Assembly: GCF_003284895.1 (NCBI RefSeq)
Contig: NZ_QMDV01000004.1
Span: forward strand, 250,501 to 314,500
DNA: 64,000 nt
Reading direction: 5' to 3'
From: Pontibacter arcticus
GTDB lineage: Bacteria > Bacteroidota > Bacteroidia > Cytophagales > Hymenobacteraceae
In this document: positions 63,646 to 64,000 of the stretch, piece after piece
Numbering within the stretch: the stretch's first letter is position 1
Layout of the letters: each line of letters opens with the position of its first letter
The notes under the pieces: generated by a model
Seen by the model: the letters and a program-made list of their open reading frames with translations, nothing else
Databases searched by the model: none
What the model was told of the DNA's origin: nothing
Translations under genes and position numbers: made by a program

Positions 63646-63680
63646 CAAAAAAAGCTCCTCAGGTAGAGGAGCCTTTTTTG
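63646..63680 (+). terminator. Terminator of the last gene
   Basis: AAAAAAAGCTCCTC (63647-63660), loop AGGTA, GAGGAGCCTTTTTTG (63666-63680). One A-C mismatch in the stem, strong T-run. Confidence 0.88.
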
Positions 63681-63879
63681 TAATGATCAGTTTATTAGAA
63701 AACTTTTCAACTTTTAGCCGTGTCTTTTTACGGTGATTGATTTTAAAAGGTTATCTCTTTCTGTAAAATAGTTGAAAATAAATTAACAAAAGTCTAGGTT
63801 ATTTATGTTAAATACTGATAATGAGTATGTTGTGCAGCTGATAAATTTTTAAAAAATTAAAATTTAAACTTTTCTATCT

Positions 63880-63943
63880 GCCCTTTCTTGGGTTTTCATC
63901 AACAACTACATTTAAGTTTTTTCTGCTGAAAACATCCAGCACC
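63880..63943 (+). repeat. Decayed copy of the REP-like twin-hairpin repeat
   Basis: GGGTTTTCATCAACAAC and CTGCTGAAAACATCCAGCA match the two halves of the family in order and orientation of copies 1 and 2, with several changes that would weaken both stems. Confidence 0.6.
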
Positions 63944-64000
63944 TTCAGTATGAATCGGTTACCGGTATCTCTTTTAGCGAAGTATTTATTTAAAATGCCT

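Larger units (their letters stand above)
63620..64000. other. AT-rich gene-free end of window
   Basis: Apart from the terminator and the decayed repeat, this 381-bp stretch is strongly AT-rich (63680-63870), with no ORF or RNA recognised. Confidence 0.4.

Noticed and set aside
1..64000. Reading TATACTTTG words as -7 promoter boxes
   Set aside because: The consensus needs two bases between TA and TTTG; these have one. They also occur inside genes on both strands, so they are not simply promoters.
1..64000. CRISPR array, tRNA or rRNA gene, prophage or transposase
   Set aside because: Looked for in every gap. No regularly spaced repeats, cloverleaf, rRNA-like sequence or recombinase motif was found.

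Overview
The window looks like a chromosome fragment of an aerobic, free-living Bacteroidota bacterium, most like the Cytophagales/Hymenobacteraceae (Pontibacter-like). The evidence is a SusC/SusD/SusE set, two proteins with type IX secretion (T9SS) C-terminal sorting domains, a complete ebo cluster, Bacteroidota-type -7 boxes (TAnnTTTG), the near absence of Shine-Dalgarno sequences, and many SPII lipoproteins. The genus is inferred. GC content appears to be in the mid-40s by eye. No rRNA, tRNA, CRISPR array, transposase or phage gene was found.

Layout. 1-1.45 kb: 5' part of a pepD-type dipeptidase (-). 1.87-5.84 kb: an overlapping operon of glycosyltransferase, UDP-galactopyranose mutase (glf) and a GH5-like hydrolase. 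5.9-10 kb: secreted M28 peptidase, a PaaE-like ferredoxin reductase and an Old Yellow Enzyme (-). 10.2-15.6 kb: PAS histidine kinase, YceI protein and an FUSC-type membrane protein. 15.6-19.3 kb: a copper-resistance group (HMA-AraC regulator, CopA ATPase, small HMA chaperone) interrupted by a 300-bp inverted-repeat element. 19.5-24.8 kb: EcsC protein, a large lamin-tail/endonuclease T9SS protein and a lipoprotein nuclease. 25-33 kb: a minus-strand run eboA-B-C-D-E-F followed at 15 bp by a TsdA-like dihaem cytochrome. 33.4-41.7 kb: quinone oxidoreductase, ABC-F protein, a 12-TM protein, small unknowns, and peptidases/hydrolases. 41.9-43.6 kb: an AT-rich two-gene patch with cassette-like edges. 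43.8-45.5 kb: K+ channel with two RCK domains. 45.6-62.6 kb: an alpha-glucan utilisation locus (six-hairpin glycosidase, FucP-type MFS porter, secreted GH13 amylase, SusC, SusD, SusE, lipoprotein GH13 amylase, aldose 1-epimerase). 62.6-63.6 kb: a second quinone oxidoreductase.

How the genes work together. The alpha-glucan locus forms a full path: surface amylase, outer-membrane import, periplasmic hydrolysis, anomer conversion and inner-membrane uptake. The copper genes pair a putative metal-sensing regulator with an exporter and a chaperone. The ebo genes form one transcription unit for an incompletely known small-molecule or export function.

The most striking signal is not a gene. The 7-mer AAGTATA (often AAGTATAAA; reverse TATACTT) occurs about 160 times by hand count, about equally on both strands and both inside and between genes. 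A composition estimate gives about a dozen. It is missing from the AT-rich 42-43.7 kb patch, and it often occurs in inverted pairs that make hairpins. A second dispersed family, a ~75-bp twin-hairpin REP-like repeat, has three good copies and two decayed ones.
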